Shown here piece after piece: positions 7,548 through 16,092 of a stretch of 64,000 nt of DNA (the stretch's first letter is position 1; every line of letters starts with the position of its first letter). The notes under the pieces are model-generated. The model saw only the letters and a program-made list of their open reading frames with translations. It was not told the origin of the DNA and did no database searches. Both the position numbers and the translations under genes were made by a program. Location of the stretch: contig NZ_JAHGAW010000003.1 in NCBI RefSeq assembly GCF_018603885.1, positions 1 through 64,000 of the forward strand. Reading direction: 5' to 3'. The DNA comes from Sphingobium nicotianae. GTDB lineage: Bacteria > Pseudomonadota > Alphaproteobacteria > Sphingomonadales > Sphingomonadaceae.

Positions 7548-8876
7548 TCACAAGCTCAGCAACAATCCCGCCAATGCGGCGCTCATGAGGTTCGCGAGAC
7601 TCCCCGCGACCAGCGCCTTGAGGCCGAGCTTGGCGATCATCGGACGCTGGTTGGGCGCGAGATTGCCGGTCACCGCCATCTGGATCGCGATCGAGGAGAA
7701 ATTGGCGAAACCGCAGAGCGCGAAGGTGACGATCGCGACTGTCGCCGGCGCCAGTGTGGCCTGCACCTTGCCAAGCTCGATATAGGCAACAAACTCGTTG
7801 AGCACGACCTTGGTGCCGAACAGCCCGCCCGCCACCTGCGCTTGATCCCACGGAATGTTGAGCAGCCACATGACCGGCGCGAACACCTTGCCGAGCAGCA
7901 TCTGGAAGCTCAGGTCCGGATAGCCGAACCAGCCGCCAATCCCGCCGAGCAGGCCGTTGGCGAGCGCGACCAGCGCCACGAACGCCAGCACCATCGCGCC
8001 GACCGCGACGGCAAGCTTGACGCCGGTCTGCGCTCCCTGCGCGGCGGCCATGATGATGTTGGCCGGCTTCTCCTCGTCATGGCTGGCCTCGGGCATCGGC
8101 TCGCCCGGCGTGCCCTCGGGCAACAGCGCGGCCGGTCCCTGGCCGCTGATCCGCACCTCGGGAAGATGGACCTCGACGTCGCCCGGCGTCTCCAGCGGCA
8201 GCTCGCCCTGCACCGGCGTGCGGTCGTCCGGCATGATGAGCTTGGCCATCAGGATGCCGCCGGGCGCGGCCATGAAGCTGGCGGCCAGCAGATAGTCGAT
8301 TTTGATGCCCATCGAGGCGTAAGCGGCGAGGATCGTGCCCGCCACGCCGGCCATGCCGCTGGTCATCACCGTGAAGAGTTGCGGCGGCGTCAGCCCAGCG
8401 AGATAGGGCCGGATGACCAGCGGGCTCTCGCTCTGGCCGACGAAGATGTTCGCCGCCGCACACAGGCTCTCGACCTTGGAGACGCCGGTGACCGCCTCGA
8501 TCGCGCCGCCAACCCAGCGCACGATCAGTTGCATGATCCCGAGATAATAGAGGATCGAGACGAGGCTCGCGAAGAAGATGATCACCGGCAGCGCCGCGAT
8601 GGCGAAGCTGGTGCCGCCGACGGTGGGGCTGGCGAGCGGACCGAAGATGAAGTCCGTGCCGGCCTGCGCATAGCCCAACAGATTGGCGACGCCGCGAGAC
8701 ATGGCGGCGATCACCTGCTTGCCTGCCGGCACGTAGAGCACCAACACCGCGATGCCGACCTGCAAGGCGAAGGCGGCCCCGACGACCCGCAGCCGGATCG
8801 CGCGGCGATTGCTGGAGAGCGCGAAGGCGATGAGCAGGATGGCGACGATGCCGGCAAGGCCGATGACGATATGCAT
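7548..8876 (-). CDS. NupC/CNT family concentrative nucleoside transporter
   Basis: This is a 442-residue inner-membrane protein. The N-terminal part (VIGLAGIVAILLIAFALSSNRRAIRLRVVG) is the NupC N-terminal domain. The core has the family blocks IFVGQSESPLVIRPYL and, near the end, GTKVVLNEFVAYIEL and CGFANFSSIAIQ, which form the nucleoside and cation binding site in CNT structures. It imports nucleosides with protons or sodium. ATG 8876 was chosen because the upstream open frame adds only a short unconserved stretch. It converges with hbd. Confidence 0.92.
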   Translation of the reverse strand: MHIVIGLAGIVAILLIAFALSSNRRAIRLRVVGAAFALQVGIAVLVLYVPAGKQVIAAMSRGVANLLGYAQAGTDFIFGPLASPTVGGTSFAIAALPVIIFFASLVSILYYLGIMQLIVRWVGGAIEAVTGVSKVESLCAAANIFVGQSESPLVIRPYLAGLTPPQLFTVMTSGMAGVAGTILAAYASMGIKIDYLLAASFMAAPGGILMAKLIMPDDRTPVQGELPLETPGDVEVHLPEVRISGQGPAALLPEGTPGEPMPEASHDEEKPANIIMAAAQGAQTGVKLAVAVGAMVLAFVALVALANGLLGGIGGWFGYPDLSFQMLLGKVFAPVMWLLNIPWDQAQVAGGLFGTKVVLNEFVAYIELGKVQATLAPATVAIVTFALCGFANFSSIAIQMAVTGNLAPNQRPMIAKLGLKALVAGSLANLMSAALAGLLLSL

Positions 8877-8994
8877 ATGCGGTAAGCGCGTCCCCCTGGT
8901 GCCCGGCCCGAGCGACGGGGGCACGGCCACCCCTTATACAGGCGCGCGGGGCCGCGGCAATCGGGGCCGGCTTGCCGTGGACCAGCTATTCTAA

Positions 8995-9016
8995 CCCCGC
9001 CTCTAAAGAGGAGGGG
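8995..9016. repeat. G/C-tract palindrome, family 2 copy C (imperfect)
   Basis: CCCCGCCTCT-AA-AGAGGAGGGG forms a 10-pair hairpin with one mismatch. Here it lies between the divergent nucleoside transporter and queuosine transporter genes, so it cannot be a simple 3'-end terminator for either of them. Confidence 0.5.
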
Positions 9017-9072
9017 CTAAGGGAAGATTTCGCCCCCTTCCCTCCCTCCCGATAAGCCGATAGACCCTGCCG

Positions 9073-9735
9073 ATGGCCGACCCCACACCTGGCGCCGCCG
9101 CGCCTTCCGCTCCGCCCCTCAGCTGGTCCCTCTTCGTCTTCTCGGTGCTGTATGGCGGCATGGTCTGCATCGCCGGCGTGCTCGGCGCCAAGCAGGTCGC
9201 GCTGGGGCCGCTCGCGGTGGAAGCGGGCATCTTCGCCTTCCTGCTGCTGGTGATCCTCTCCAGTGCAGTCGCCGCCTTGCATGGGCAGCACATCGCCACG
9301 CTGCTGGTGCGGCTGGGCTTCATCCCGCTGCTGGTCTCGGCTGCCCTGATCCAGCTCGTCATCGCCCTGCCGCATGATCCGGGCATGTATCCGCCGGCGA
9401 TCGAGGCCTTCCCGATCATCGTCGGGCAGGGCGCGCGGATGATGCTGGCCGGCCTCATCTCCTACGGCATCTCGCAGACGCTCAACGTCGCCATTTTCTC
9501 GAAGCTCTCCGGCGGCACCGGCAAACTGGTCTGGCTGTGGGGCATGATCGCCAGCGTCATCTCGCAGATCATCGACACATTGCTGTTCATCACGATCAGC
9601 TTCTATGGCGAGCGGCCAATCCTCGCGCTGATGGGCGGCCAGATGATCACCAAGGTCGTGCTGTCGATCATCCTCGTGCCGCCGCTGATCACTGCCTTCG
9701 TGGCACTCGGCAGGAAGCTGGACGGCAAGGCCTGA
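9073..9735 (+). CDS. yhhQ: queuosine precursor transporter (YhhQ/VUT-1 family)
   Basis: The 220-residue membrane protein has six or so hydrophobic helices, including IISQIIDTLLFITISF and MMLAGLISYGISQTLNVAIF. The patterns 'SYxxSQxLNVxIF' and 'SxxISQxIDTxLFxxI' are typical of PF02592 energy-coupling-type vitamin uptake proteins. Family members take up the 7-deazaguanine precursors preQ0 or preQ1 for queuosine in tRNA. No riboswitch was recognised upstream. The ATG at 9073 has no clear ribosome site. Its stop is 5 bases from the stop of the convergent GST gene. Confidence 0.88.
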   Translation: MADPTPGAAAPSAPPLSWSLFVFSVLYGGMVCIAGVLGAKQVALGPLAVEAGIFAFLLLVILSSAVAALHGQHIATLLVRLGFIPLLVSAALIQLVIALPHDPGMYPPAIEAFPIIVGQGARMMLAGLISYGISQTLNVAIFSKLSGGTGKLVWLWGMIASVISQIIDTLLFITISFYGERPILALMGGQMITKVVLSIILVPPLITAFVALGRKLDGKA

Positions 9736-9740
9736 GCCTT

Positions 9741-10403
9741 TCAGAAATTCTGCCCTGTGCGGTTCCTGACCGCCGGCAGATCGTCCACCTTCGCCTTCCA
9801 CGCCGCCAGCGCCGTCAGCTCCGGCGCGATCGGCAAGCCCGCACCCGTCAGGAAGACCAGCCCCGCCCAGAGCGAGATGTCGGCGAGCGAGAAAAAGTCG
9901 CCCGCGAGAAACGGCCGCTCGCGCAACGCCCCATCGAAATAGGGCAGATTCGCCACCGCCAGCGCGCCGCGCCGCTCGCCCCAGGCTTTCTTCTCCGCCG
10001 CGTCCCATTCCGGCATGCGCCAGGGCCGCAGTGCCTCGCCGAGCCCGCGCGTGCCGTAATGGAAATAATCGTCCACGGGATCGAGCAGCATGATCTCGAC
10101 GCGGCGCTGCATCATGTGGATCAGCCCCTTCTCGCGCGGCGTTCTGCCGGTGAGCACCGGATTGCCGTCGAGATTGTCGAGATATTCGGTGATCGCGGGA
10201 GACTCGGAAAGGGCAAGGCCGTCGTCCAGCAGCAGCACCGGTGTCTTGCCGATCGGGTTCATCGCCAGGAACCAGTCCTGCTTCTGCTCGGCGGCGACGA
10301 GGTCGACCTGGACGATTTCGACCACTTCATCGAGACCCTTGGCGGCCAGCACGATGCGAACGCGCGCGGCATTGGGCGTTCCCTGGCGGTCGTAAAGTTT
10401 CAT
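9741..10403 (-). CDS. glutathione S-transferase family protein
   Basis: The 220-residue cytoplasmic protein has an N-terminal thioredoxin-fold domain (MKLYDRQGTPNAARVRIVLAAKG; cis-proline block NPIGKTPVLLLDDG; ESPAITEYL for glutathione contact) and an all-helical C-terminal domain with SLADISLWAG, the N-capping box region. It conjugates or reduces with glutathione; the substrate is not predictable. ATG 10403 matches the usual family start. It is transcribed away from a TetR-family regulator, and the shared 100-base gap has two copies of one palindrome, so control by that regulator is likely. Confidence 0.88.
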   Translation of the reverse strand: MKLYDRQGTPNAARVRIVLAAKGLDEVVEIVQVDLVAAEQKQDWFLAMNPIGKTPVLLLDDGLALSESPAITEYLDNLDGNPVLTGRTPREKGLIHMMQRRVEIMLLDPVDDYFHYGTRGLGEALRPWRMPEWDAAEKKAWGERRGALAVANLPYFDGALRERPFLAGDFFSLADISLWAGLVFLTGAGLPIAPELTALAAWKAKVDDLPAVRNRTGQNF

Positions 10404-10420
10404 GGGTGAGTCCTGTTTAT

Positions 10421-10434
10421 CTATCGGTAGATAG
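10421..10434. promoter_or_regulatory. probable TetR operator, site 1 (CTATC-N4-GATAG)
   Basis: CTATCGGTAGATAG is a 5+4+5 palindrome 17 bases upstream of the GST start. The identical site on the opposite strand lies at 10473-10486. Two matching palindromes between a TetR gene and its divergent neighbour are the usual arrangement for autorepression plus target repression. Confidence 0.75.
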
Positions 10435-10472
10435 GTAATCCGTAGAGATATTTGCATCCCGCCTGTCAACGC

Positions 10473-10486
10473 CTATCTACCGATAG
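10473..10486. promoter_or_regulatory. probable TetR operator, site 2 (CTATC-N4-GATAG)
   Basis: CTATCTACCGATAG is the exact reverse complement of site 1. It ends 17 bases before the ATG of the TetR gene, just ahead of its AGGAG ribosome site, so occupancy would block transcription of the regulator. The centres of the two sites are 52 bases apart, about five DNA turns. Confidence 0.75.
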
Positions 10487-10503
10487 ATTGAGGAGCCGGC
10501 CCA

Positions 10504-11067
10504 ATGCTCGATACGCGCGAAACGATCCTGACCCATGCCCGCGCGACGGCGCAGGCCCACGGCTATGGCGGCCTCAGCTTCCGCGAACTCGCCAAGGCTG
10601 TGGGGGTCAAGAGCGCCAGCATCCATTATCATTTCCCGACCAAGGGCGATCTCGGCGCGGAACTGGCGCGGCGCTATGGCGAAGAGGCGCGGGCAGCGCT
10701 CGAGGCCATCCGCGCGGAGGATCCCGACCCGGCGATATGCCTGCGCAAATATACCGCCATCTTCCGCCGCGCGCTCGAGAACGACAACCGCATGTGCCTG
10801 TGCAACTTCCTCGCCGCCGAGCATGACGACCTGCCCGAGGCGGTGCGGCGCGAGGTGCGGGCGTTCGCCGACATCAACGTCGCCTGGCTGGCCCGGGTGC
10901 TGGCGCAAGGGGAGACCAGCGCCAATCCCGCGGCGATCGAGCGCCGCGCCCTCGCCATCTTCGCCGCTGTCGGCGGCGCCCAGCTCATCGCGCGCAGCCA
11001 GGGCAATGTCCTTGTCTATGATACGGTCATCGCAAGCTACCGCGCGGCGGGACTCATTCCGGGCTAG
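10504..11067 (+). CDS. TetR/AcrR family transcriptional regulator
   Basis: This 187-residue repressor has an N-terminal HTH ([27 protein letters not shown], residues about 24-48) and a helical ligand domain. The ligand domain holds [17 protein letters not shown], with two cysteines close together. The same kind of Cys-rich block occurs in the NemR/YxaF-like group, and in NemR cysteines sense electrophiles and chlorine; the parallel here is an inference. AGGAG precedes ATG 10504. With the divergent GST gene and the two palindromic operators it forms a plausible electrophile-detoxification switch. Confidence 0.88.
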   Translation: MLDTRETILTHARATAQAHGYGGLSFRELAKAVGVKSASIHYHFPTKGDLGAELARRYGEEARAALEAIRAEDPDPAICLRKYTAIFRRALENDNRMCLCNFLAAEHDDLPEAVRREVRAFADINVAWLARVLAQGETSANPAAIERRALAIFAAVGGAQLIARSQGNVLVYDTVIASYRAAGLIPG

Positions 11068-11125
11068 GGCAATGAGCCTCCCGCCTTCCTTGCAGCAAAC
11101 CGCACAAACCACTATGCGCCCGCGC

Positions 11126-12031
11126 ATGACCGACCGCTACGCACCAGACGCTGCCCTGCTCGCCAAGGCCGAGACCCTCACCGAGGCGCTGCCCTACATG
11201 CAGCGCTATGCCGGCGAGACCTTCGTCGTGAAATATGGCGGACATGCCATGGGCGATCCGGAGGCGGCGCGCGATTTCGCCGAGGATGTCGTGCTCATGA
11301 AGATGGTCGGCATCAACGTCATCGTCGTCCATGGCGGTGGTCCGCAGATCGGCGCGATGCTCAGGAAGCTCGGCGTCGAGAGCAAGTTCGTGAACGGCCT
11401 GCGCGTCACCGACAGGGAGACCGCGCAGATCGCCGAAATGGTGCTCGCCGGATCGATCAACAAGGAAATCGTTGGCTGGATCGCCGGCGCGGGCGGCCGC
11501 GCGGTCGGCATCTCCGGCAAGGATGCCGGGCTCGTCATCTGCGAGAAGGTCGGCGGCAGGCGCGAGCCGGACCCGAACAGCGGCATCGAGCGCAATGTCG
11601 ACCTCGGCTTCGTCGGCGATCCGGTGAAGGTCGACCGGCGCATCCTCGACAGCCTCTCGGCCGACAACATCATCCCCGTGGTGGCCCCGGTCGGCATCGG
11701 CGTGGATGGCGAGACCTACAACGTCAATGCCGACACGATGGCCGGCGCGATCGCCGCCGAGCTGAAGGCCAAGCGCTTCTTCCTGCTGACCGACGTGCCC
11801 GGCGTGCTCAGCAAGGACAAGGATCTGCTCTCCGATCTCGACCCGGCGCGGATCGGCGCGCTGGTTTCGGACGGCACGATCTCGGGGGGCATGATCCCGA
11901 AGGTCGAGACCTGCGTGAACGCGGTCGAGAAGGGCGTGGACGCCGCCGTCATCCTCGACGGGCGCGTACCGCACGTCATGCTGCTGGAGATCTTCACCAA
12001 GCAAGGCGCGGGGACACTGGTGCACCTGTAA
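11126..12031 (+). CDS. argB: acetylglutamate kinase
   Basis: This 301-residue enzyme phosphorylates N-acetyl-L-glutamate, the second step of arginine biosynthesis. [12 protein letters not shown] near the N-terminus, [25 protein letters not shown] and [11 protein letters not shown] are the amino-acid kinase family blocks for ATP and acetylglutamate binding. [20 protein letters not shown] is the C-terminal ArgB signature. The start is not certain: ATG at 11126, 11114 and 11072 are in frame; I chose 11126 as closest to the family start. In many alphaproteobacteria argB follows engB; here it instead leads the yggT-DUF167-folD run. Confidence 0.93.
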   Translation: MTDRYAPDAALLAKAETLTEALPYMQRYAGETFVVKYGGHAMGDPEAARDFAEDVVLMKMVGINVIVVHGGGPQIGAMLRKLGVESKFVNGLRVTDRETAQIAEMVLAGSINKEIVGWIAGAGGRAVGISGKDAGLVICEKVGGRREPDPNSGIERNVDLGFVGDPVKVDRRILDSLSADNIIPVVAPVGIGVDGETYNVNADTMAGAIAAELKAKRFFLLTDVPGVLSKDKDLLSDLDPARIGALVSDGTISGGMIPKVETCVNAVEKGVDAAVILDGRVPHVMLLEIFTKQGAGTLVHL

Positions 12032-12040
12032 TAATATCCT

Positions 12041-12153
12041 TTCGGTTCGAGCGGCCATCGAGCGAAGTCGAGATGGCTGTCGAGAACATTGCGCAGGCGC
12101 AGATTTCTCGACTCCGGTTCTCGACAGGCTCGAACCTCAGCTCGAAACGAACG
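12041..12153. repeat. long imperfect palindrome, family 1 copy B
   Basis: It starts TTCGGTTCGAGCGGCCATC and ends GCTCGAAACGAACG, with TCGAGCGAAGTCGAGA and CTGTCGAGAAC in the left arm. It lies between co-directional argB and yggT, so here it would lie within or end a transcript instead of separating convergent genes. Confidence 0.75.
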
Positions 12154-12183
12154 GTTTCTGAATTGGCGGATCTTCTTCGCCGC

Positions 12184-12213
12184 TTGCCGCAGGTGTATTA
12201 GCTGCGCTATACG
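12184..12213 (+). promoter_or_regulatory. possible sigma-70-type promoter for yggT-folD run
   Basis: TTGCCG (12184-12189), an 18-base spacer and TATACG (12208-12213) lie 30 bases before the yggT start, after the palindrome that may end the argB transcript. The match is moderate. Confidence 0.35.
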
Positions 12214-12243
12214 CCCCTCAGCCCTTCACCCACAGGATCCTTC

Positions 12244-12540
12244 ATGGCACTTGCCCTCATCCAGACGCTGTACATCCTGCTCAACGTGGCGTGGTGGATC
12301 ATCATCATTCAGGCGATCCTGAGCTGGCTCATCGCCTTCAACGTGATCAACACCAGCAACGACATCATCCGCAGCATCTGGATCGCGCTGGACCGGCTGA
12401 CCGAGCCGCTCTACCGTCCGATCCGCCGGATCATGCCCGATCTGGGCGCGCTCGATCTCTCACCGATGGTGGTGCTGCTGATCATCATCATCCTGCAGGG
12501 GCCGGGCATGACGGCGCTGGCGACACTGCTGCTGCGCTGA
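12244..12540 (+). CDS. YggT family membrane protein
   Basis: The 98-residue protein has two hydrophobic helices (residues about 5-32 and 70-95) with DRLTEPLYRPIRRIMPDLGALDLSPMVVLLIII between, the YggT signature (TEP-hx-P-hRR-hP---hD-SP). Family members are linked to osmotic tolerance, cell shape and division in bacteria and plastids, but the molecular role is unsettled. It stands 10 bases before the DUF167 gene, a pairing seen in many proteobacteria. Confidence 0.88.
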   Translation: MALALIQTLYILLNVAWWIIIIQAILSWLIAFNVINTSNDIIRSIWIALDRLTEPLYRPIRRIMPDLGALDLSPMVVLLIIIILQGPGMTALATLLLR

Positions 12541-12550
12541 CGCCGGGCAT

Positions 12551-12874
12551 ATGCCGGTCCGCCGTGACGGCACCGACCTCCTCCTCGCCATCCGCCTGAC
12601 GCCGCGCGCGTCACGCGAGCGGATCGCCGGCCTGTTCACCGACGCGGCCGGCGCCCGCTGGCTGCAGGCGAGCGTCACCGCGCCACCCGACAAGGGCAAG
12701 GCCAACGCCGCGCTGATCGCACTGCTCGCGCGCCGCCTGAAAGTCCCGTCATCGTCGATTTTGCTGGAGACAGGCGACACCAACCGGCTAAAGCGCCTGC
12801 GCATCGTCGGCGGATCGGCAGAGACCGAGCACGCCTTGAGAGCCTTAGCGATAGAGGAACGGAACGAAACATGA
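12551..12874 (+). CDS. DUF167 (YggU) family protein
   Basis: The 107-residue protein carries the DUF167 pattern: [43 protein letters not shown] and [16 protein letters not shown]. It is a small alpha/beta protein of unknown function. Its last codons overlap the folD start (ATGA at 12871), so translation of the two is probably coupled. Confidence 0.88.
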   Translation: MPVRRDGTDLLLAIRLTPRASRERIAGLFTDAAGARWLQASVTAPPDKGKANAALIALLARRLKVPSSSILLETGDTNRLKRLRIVGGSAETEHALRALAIEERNET

Positions 12875-13764
12875 CGTTGGGCAAGGAAATCGACGGCAAG
12901 GCTTTCGCGGCCAAGGTGCAGGACAAGGTCGCCGAGGGCGTTGCTGCATTCACCGCATCGCAGGGCCGCAAGCCGGGCCTCGCGGTCGTGCTCGTCGGCG
13001 AGGACCCGGCAAGCGCCGTCTATGTCCGCTCCAAGCACAAGATGACTCTGAAGCTCGGCATGGAGAGCTTCGAGTTCAAGCGCCCCGCCAACATCAGCCA
13101 GGAAGAGCTGATGGAGCTGGTCGAGGAGCTGAACGGCGATCCGCGCGTCGACGGCATCCTCGTACAGCTTCCGTTGCCCAAGCATCTCGACGAGCAGGCG
13201 GTGGTCGAGCTGATCAATCCCGACAAGGATGTCGATGGCCTGACGCCGATCAGCACCGGCCGCCTTGCGCTCGGCCTGCCCGGTCTGGTGCCCTGCACGC
13301 CGCTCGGCAGCCTGATGCTGCTGCAGGACGAGCTGGGCGACCTGTCCGGCAAGAATGCCGTCGTGGTGGGCCGATCGATCCTGGTCGGCAAGCCGATGGC
13401 GCAGCTGTTGCTCAACGCCAATTGCACGGTGACGATCGCGCACAGCCGCACGCAGGATCTCGCCGGCGTCATCCACCAGGCCGACATCGTCGTCGCCGCG
13501 ATCGGCCGGCCCGAGATGATCAAGGGTGCCTGGATCAAGCCCGGCGCGACGGTGATCGACGTCGGCATCAACCGCGTGCCGGCCGAGGAAGAGGGCAAGA
13601 CCCGGATCGTCGGCGATGTCGATACGGCCAGCGCAATCAGCCATGTCGCGGCGATCACGCCGGTGCCCGGCGGCGTCGGCCCGATGACGATCGCGGTTCT
13701 CATGCGCAACACGCTCTTCGCCGCGCATCTGCGCGCGGGCCTGCCGGCGCCGCTGGGCCTTTGA
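12871..13764 (+). CDS. folD: methylenetetrahydrofolate dehydrogenase/cyclohydrolase
   Basis: This 297-residue bifunctional enzyme interconverts 5,10-methylene-, methenyl- and 10-formyl-tetrahydrofolate. Family blocks are visible: [17 protein letters not shown] with the catalytic Lys of the YxxxK motif, [22 protein letters not shown], the NADP site [14 protein letters not shown] and the C-terminal [15 protein letters not shown]. Length is standard. It overlaps DUF167 upstream and the next small secreted protein downstream. Confidence 0.95.
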   Translation: MTLGKEIDGKAFAAKVQDKVAEGVAAFTASQGRKPGLAVVLVGEDPASAVYVRSKHKMTLKLGMESFEFKRPANISQEELMELVEELNGDPRVDGILVQLPLPKHLDEQAVVELINPDKDVDGLTPISTGRLALGLPGLVPCTPLGSLMLLQDELGDLSGKNAVVVGRSILVGKPMAQLLLNANCTVTIAHSRTQDLAGVIHQADIVVAAIGRPEMIKGAWIKPGATVIDVGINRVPAEEEGKTRIVGDVDTASAISHVAAITPVPGGVGPMTIAVLMRNTLFAAHLRAGLPAPLGL

Positions 13765-14507
13765 TCCGCAAGGCCGCCTGCATCGCCGCGATCGCGCTCG
13801 TACTGGGCGCGAGCCTTGCCGGCGCGCAGGGGCGCCGCGGCGGCATGGGTGGCCCCGGCCGGGGCAATGCCAATCCCAGCGCCATCGTTTCCGCCGAGCT
13901 GGCATTCGCCCGCCTGGCGCAGGACAAGGGCCAGTGGACCGCCTTCCGCGAGACGGCGGACAAGGACGCCGTCATGTTCATGCCGGACGCCGTCAATGCC
14001 CAGAGCTGGCTCAAGAAGCGCGCCGACCCGGCCAGAGCGCTGTCATGGCAGCCCTATCGCGTGTTCGTCTCCTGCGACGGCACCTACGCGCTCTCGACCG
14101 GGCCGTGGAGCGGGCCCAATGGCGGCGGCGGCACGTTCAACACCATCTGGCGGCGCCAGAAGGACGGCGATTATAAATGGGTGGTCGATTTCGGCAGCCC
14201 GCGCGAGACGCCGAAGCAGGACGAGGTGATCATCGAGGGCAAGGTCGCCGAATGCCGCGGCGGCCGGCGCCCGGACGGCTTCGACGTGGAAGGGCTCGAC
14301 GATCGTCGCCGCCCGCCACGCAATCCGCCCGTCACGCTTATCGCCAACCCGCCGCCGCTGTCCGGCGACGGCCAGTCCAATGACGGCTCGCTTCACTGGC
14401 GCTGGACCAAGGGCGAGAAGGAGAACAGCTTCGAGGTCACGATGCGCGAGAGCGGCGGGGACCAGAAGGTTGTGATCCACGAAGTCGTGCCGAACGGCGC
14501 GCCATGA
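13761..14507 (+). CDS. secreted hypothetical protein, NTF2/DUF4440-like
   Basis: The 248-residue reading frame begins at TTG 13761, overlapping the folD stop (TTGA), and encodes a signal peptide (cleavage after ...LAGA). The mature part reads [36 protein letters not shown], followed by [18 protein letters not shown]; this resembles the cone-shaped NTF2-like/DUF4440 fold, which often holds small ligands. A proline-rich linker and a C-terminal beta part follow. It overlaps marC by four bases. The role is unknown; the start codon is an inference from the overlap and the signal peptide. Confidence 0.65.
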   Translation: MIRKAACIAAIALVLGASLAGAQGRRGGMGGPGRGNANPSAIVSAELAFARLAQDKGQWTAFRETADKDAVMFMPDAVNAQSWLKKRADPARALSWQPYRVFVSCDGTYALSTGPWSGPNGGGGTFNTIWRRQKDGDYKWVVDFGSPRETPKQDEVIIEGKVAECRGGRRPDGFDVEGLDDRRRPPRNPPVTLIANPPPLSGDGQSNDGSLHWRWTKGEKENSFEVTMRESGGDQKVVIHEVVPNGAP

Positions 14508-15133
14508 TCGAGCTCTTCGTCTCGGCCTTCATCACCCTGTTCGTGGTGATCGACCCGCCGGGCTGCGCGCCTATCTTCTATGGGCTGACCAGCGGCGCGG
14601 ACGCGGCGCAGCGCCGCCGCATGGCGATCCGCGCCACGATCATCGCCTCGTGCATCCTGCTGGGCTTCGCGCTGGTCGGCGAAGATCTGCTGCGCGTGCT
14701 CGGGATCAGCCTGGAGGCGTTCCGCATCGCGGGCGGCATCATGCTCTTCTTCATCGCGCTCGACATGGTGTTCGAGAAGCGCACCCAGCGCCGCGAGGAT
14801 CGCGCCGAGAAGATCAGGGCGACGCCGGAAATCGAGGATGTCTCGGTCTTCCCGATGGCGATGCCGATGATCGCCGGCCCCGGCTCGATCGCGACCGTCA
14901 TGCTGCTGACGGCACGCGCACACGGCATCGAGCAGAGCATGGTCGTGCTCGCCGCACTCCTGGCCAATCTGCTGCTGATGCTGATCGCCCTGCTGTCCGT
15001 CGCTCCGATCATGCGCATCTTCGGCAGTCAGGTCGAGGCGGTCATCACCCGCCTGCTGGGCGTCATCCTGGCGGCGCTCGCGGTGCAATTCGTGCTGACC
15101 GGCCTCAGCGGCAGTCTGTTCCAGCCGGGCTAA
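14504..15133 (+). CDS. MarC family membrane protein
   Basis: The 209-residue protein has six hydrophobic segments and the MarC/UPF0056 pattern: FITLFVVIDPPGCAPIFYGLT at the start, FRIAGGIMLFFIALDMV, and FPMAMPMIAGPGSIATVMLL. Family members were once thought to affect antibiotic resistance; the substrate remains unknown. It overlaps the upstream secreted protein gene (ATGA) and ends just before a convergent palindrome. Confidence 0.9.
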   Translation: MIELFVSAFITLFVVIDPPGCAPIFYGLTSGADAAQRRRMAIRATIIASCILLGFALVGEDLLRVLGISLEAFRIAGGIMLFFIALDMVFEKRTQRREDRAEKIRATPEIEDVSVFPMAMPMIAGPGSIATVMLLTARAHGIEQSMVVLAALLANLLLMLIALLSVAPIMRIFGSQVEAVITRLLGVILAALAVQFVLTGLSGSLFQPG

Positions 15134-15147
15134 CCGGCAAAACAAGC

Positions 15148-15262
15148 CGTTCGTTTCGAGCGGCCGTCGAGCCTGTCGAGACGGCTGTCGAGAATGCAGC
15201 GCCACGCTGTCTGTCTCGACACCGGTTCTCGACTTCGCCCGAACCTCAGCTCGAAACGAACG
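15148..15262. repeat. long imperfect palindrome, family 1 copy C
   Basis: It starts CGTTCGTTTCGAGCGGCCGTCGAG and ends CTCGAAACGAACG; the 13-base ends are nearly perfect complements. It lies between the convergent marC and OmpA-lipoprotein genes. Confidence 0.75.
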
Positions 15263-15280
15263 GAGGTGGAGCGTCCAGCC

Positions 15281-15955
15281 TCAGCCCGCCACCGCCGGAA
15301 CGATCTTGATCTCCACACGCCGGTTCTGCGCCTTGCCCTCCGGCGTCTCGTTGCTCGCGATCGGCTGCATCTCGCCATAGCCCTTGGTCGCCAGGCGCAC
15401 CGGCGCAATGCCATGGCCGGTGAGATAGCCCGCCACGCTCTGCGCGCGCTGCTCGGAGAGCTTCTGATTATAGGCCTCGCTGCCGTCGCTGTCGGTGTGG
15501 CCGAGCACGTCGATCATCGTCTTGGGATATTCGGCGAGCGTCGCGGCGACCTCGTCCAGCGTCGGCCGGAACTGGGGCTGGATGTCGGACTTGTTGGTGG
15601 CAAAGGTGATGCCGGAGGGCATACGCAGCAGCAGTTCATCACCCTGCCGTACGACATCGACGCCGGTTCCGGCGGTCCGCTCGCGCATCTTCTTTTCCTG
15701 CGCGTCCATATAGGCGCCGACGCCCGCGCCGGCGATCGCGCCGATGCCCGCGCCGACGATCTTCTCGGTCCGGTCGTTGCGGCCGCCCAGCAGATCGCCG
15801 AGCAGATAGCCGCCGAGTGCGCCGCCGACGCCGCCGATCGCGGCCTTGGAAATCTTGCGATTGCCCGTCTCGGGATCCGTCACGCAGCCGGACAGGGCCA
15901 GCGACGCCAGTGCGGCACTCGCCAGGGCAAAGCGCGTGTGGGACCGAAAGCTCAT
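15281..15955 (-). CDS. OmpA family lipoprotein with glycine-zipper domain
   Basis: The 224-residue protein has a lipoprotein signal (LASLALSGC), a glycine-zipper-rich stretch (AAIGGVGGALGGYLLGDLLGG ... GAGIGAIAGAGVGAYMD) and a C-terminal OmpA domain. The latter has the peptidoglycan-binding pattern VLGHTDSDGSEAYNQKLSEQRAQSVAGYL with the Asp and Arg that hold diaminopimelate. It likely anchors the outer membrane to the cell wall, like YiaD. ATG 15955 has AGGAG at proper distance; ATG 15961 is too close to it. Confidence 0.9.
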   Translation of the reverse strand: MSFRSHTRFALASAALASLALSGCVTDPETGNRKISKAAIGGVGGALGGYLLGDLLGGRNDRTEKIVGAGIGAIAGAGVGAYMDAQEKKMRERTAGTGVDVVRQGDELLLRMPSGITFATNKSDIQPQFRPTLDEVAATLAEYPKTMIDVLGHTDSDGSEAYNQKLSEQRAQSVAGYLTGHGIAPVRLATKGYGEMQPIASNETPEGKAQNRRVEIKIVPAVAG

Positions 15956-16092
15956 GATCATCTCCTCGTGTTTCGAGCCGCTTTTGCGGGGATATGTGCA
16001 TTAATGACCGGCCCAGATGATCGTTCCGTGAACGGACGCAAGCATCGGCTTGTGGCGCGGCGTAAAAAATTGTCTAATGAGCAGGCATCTCC

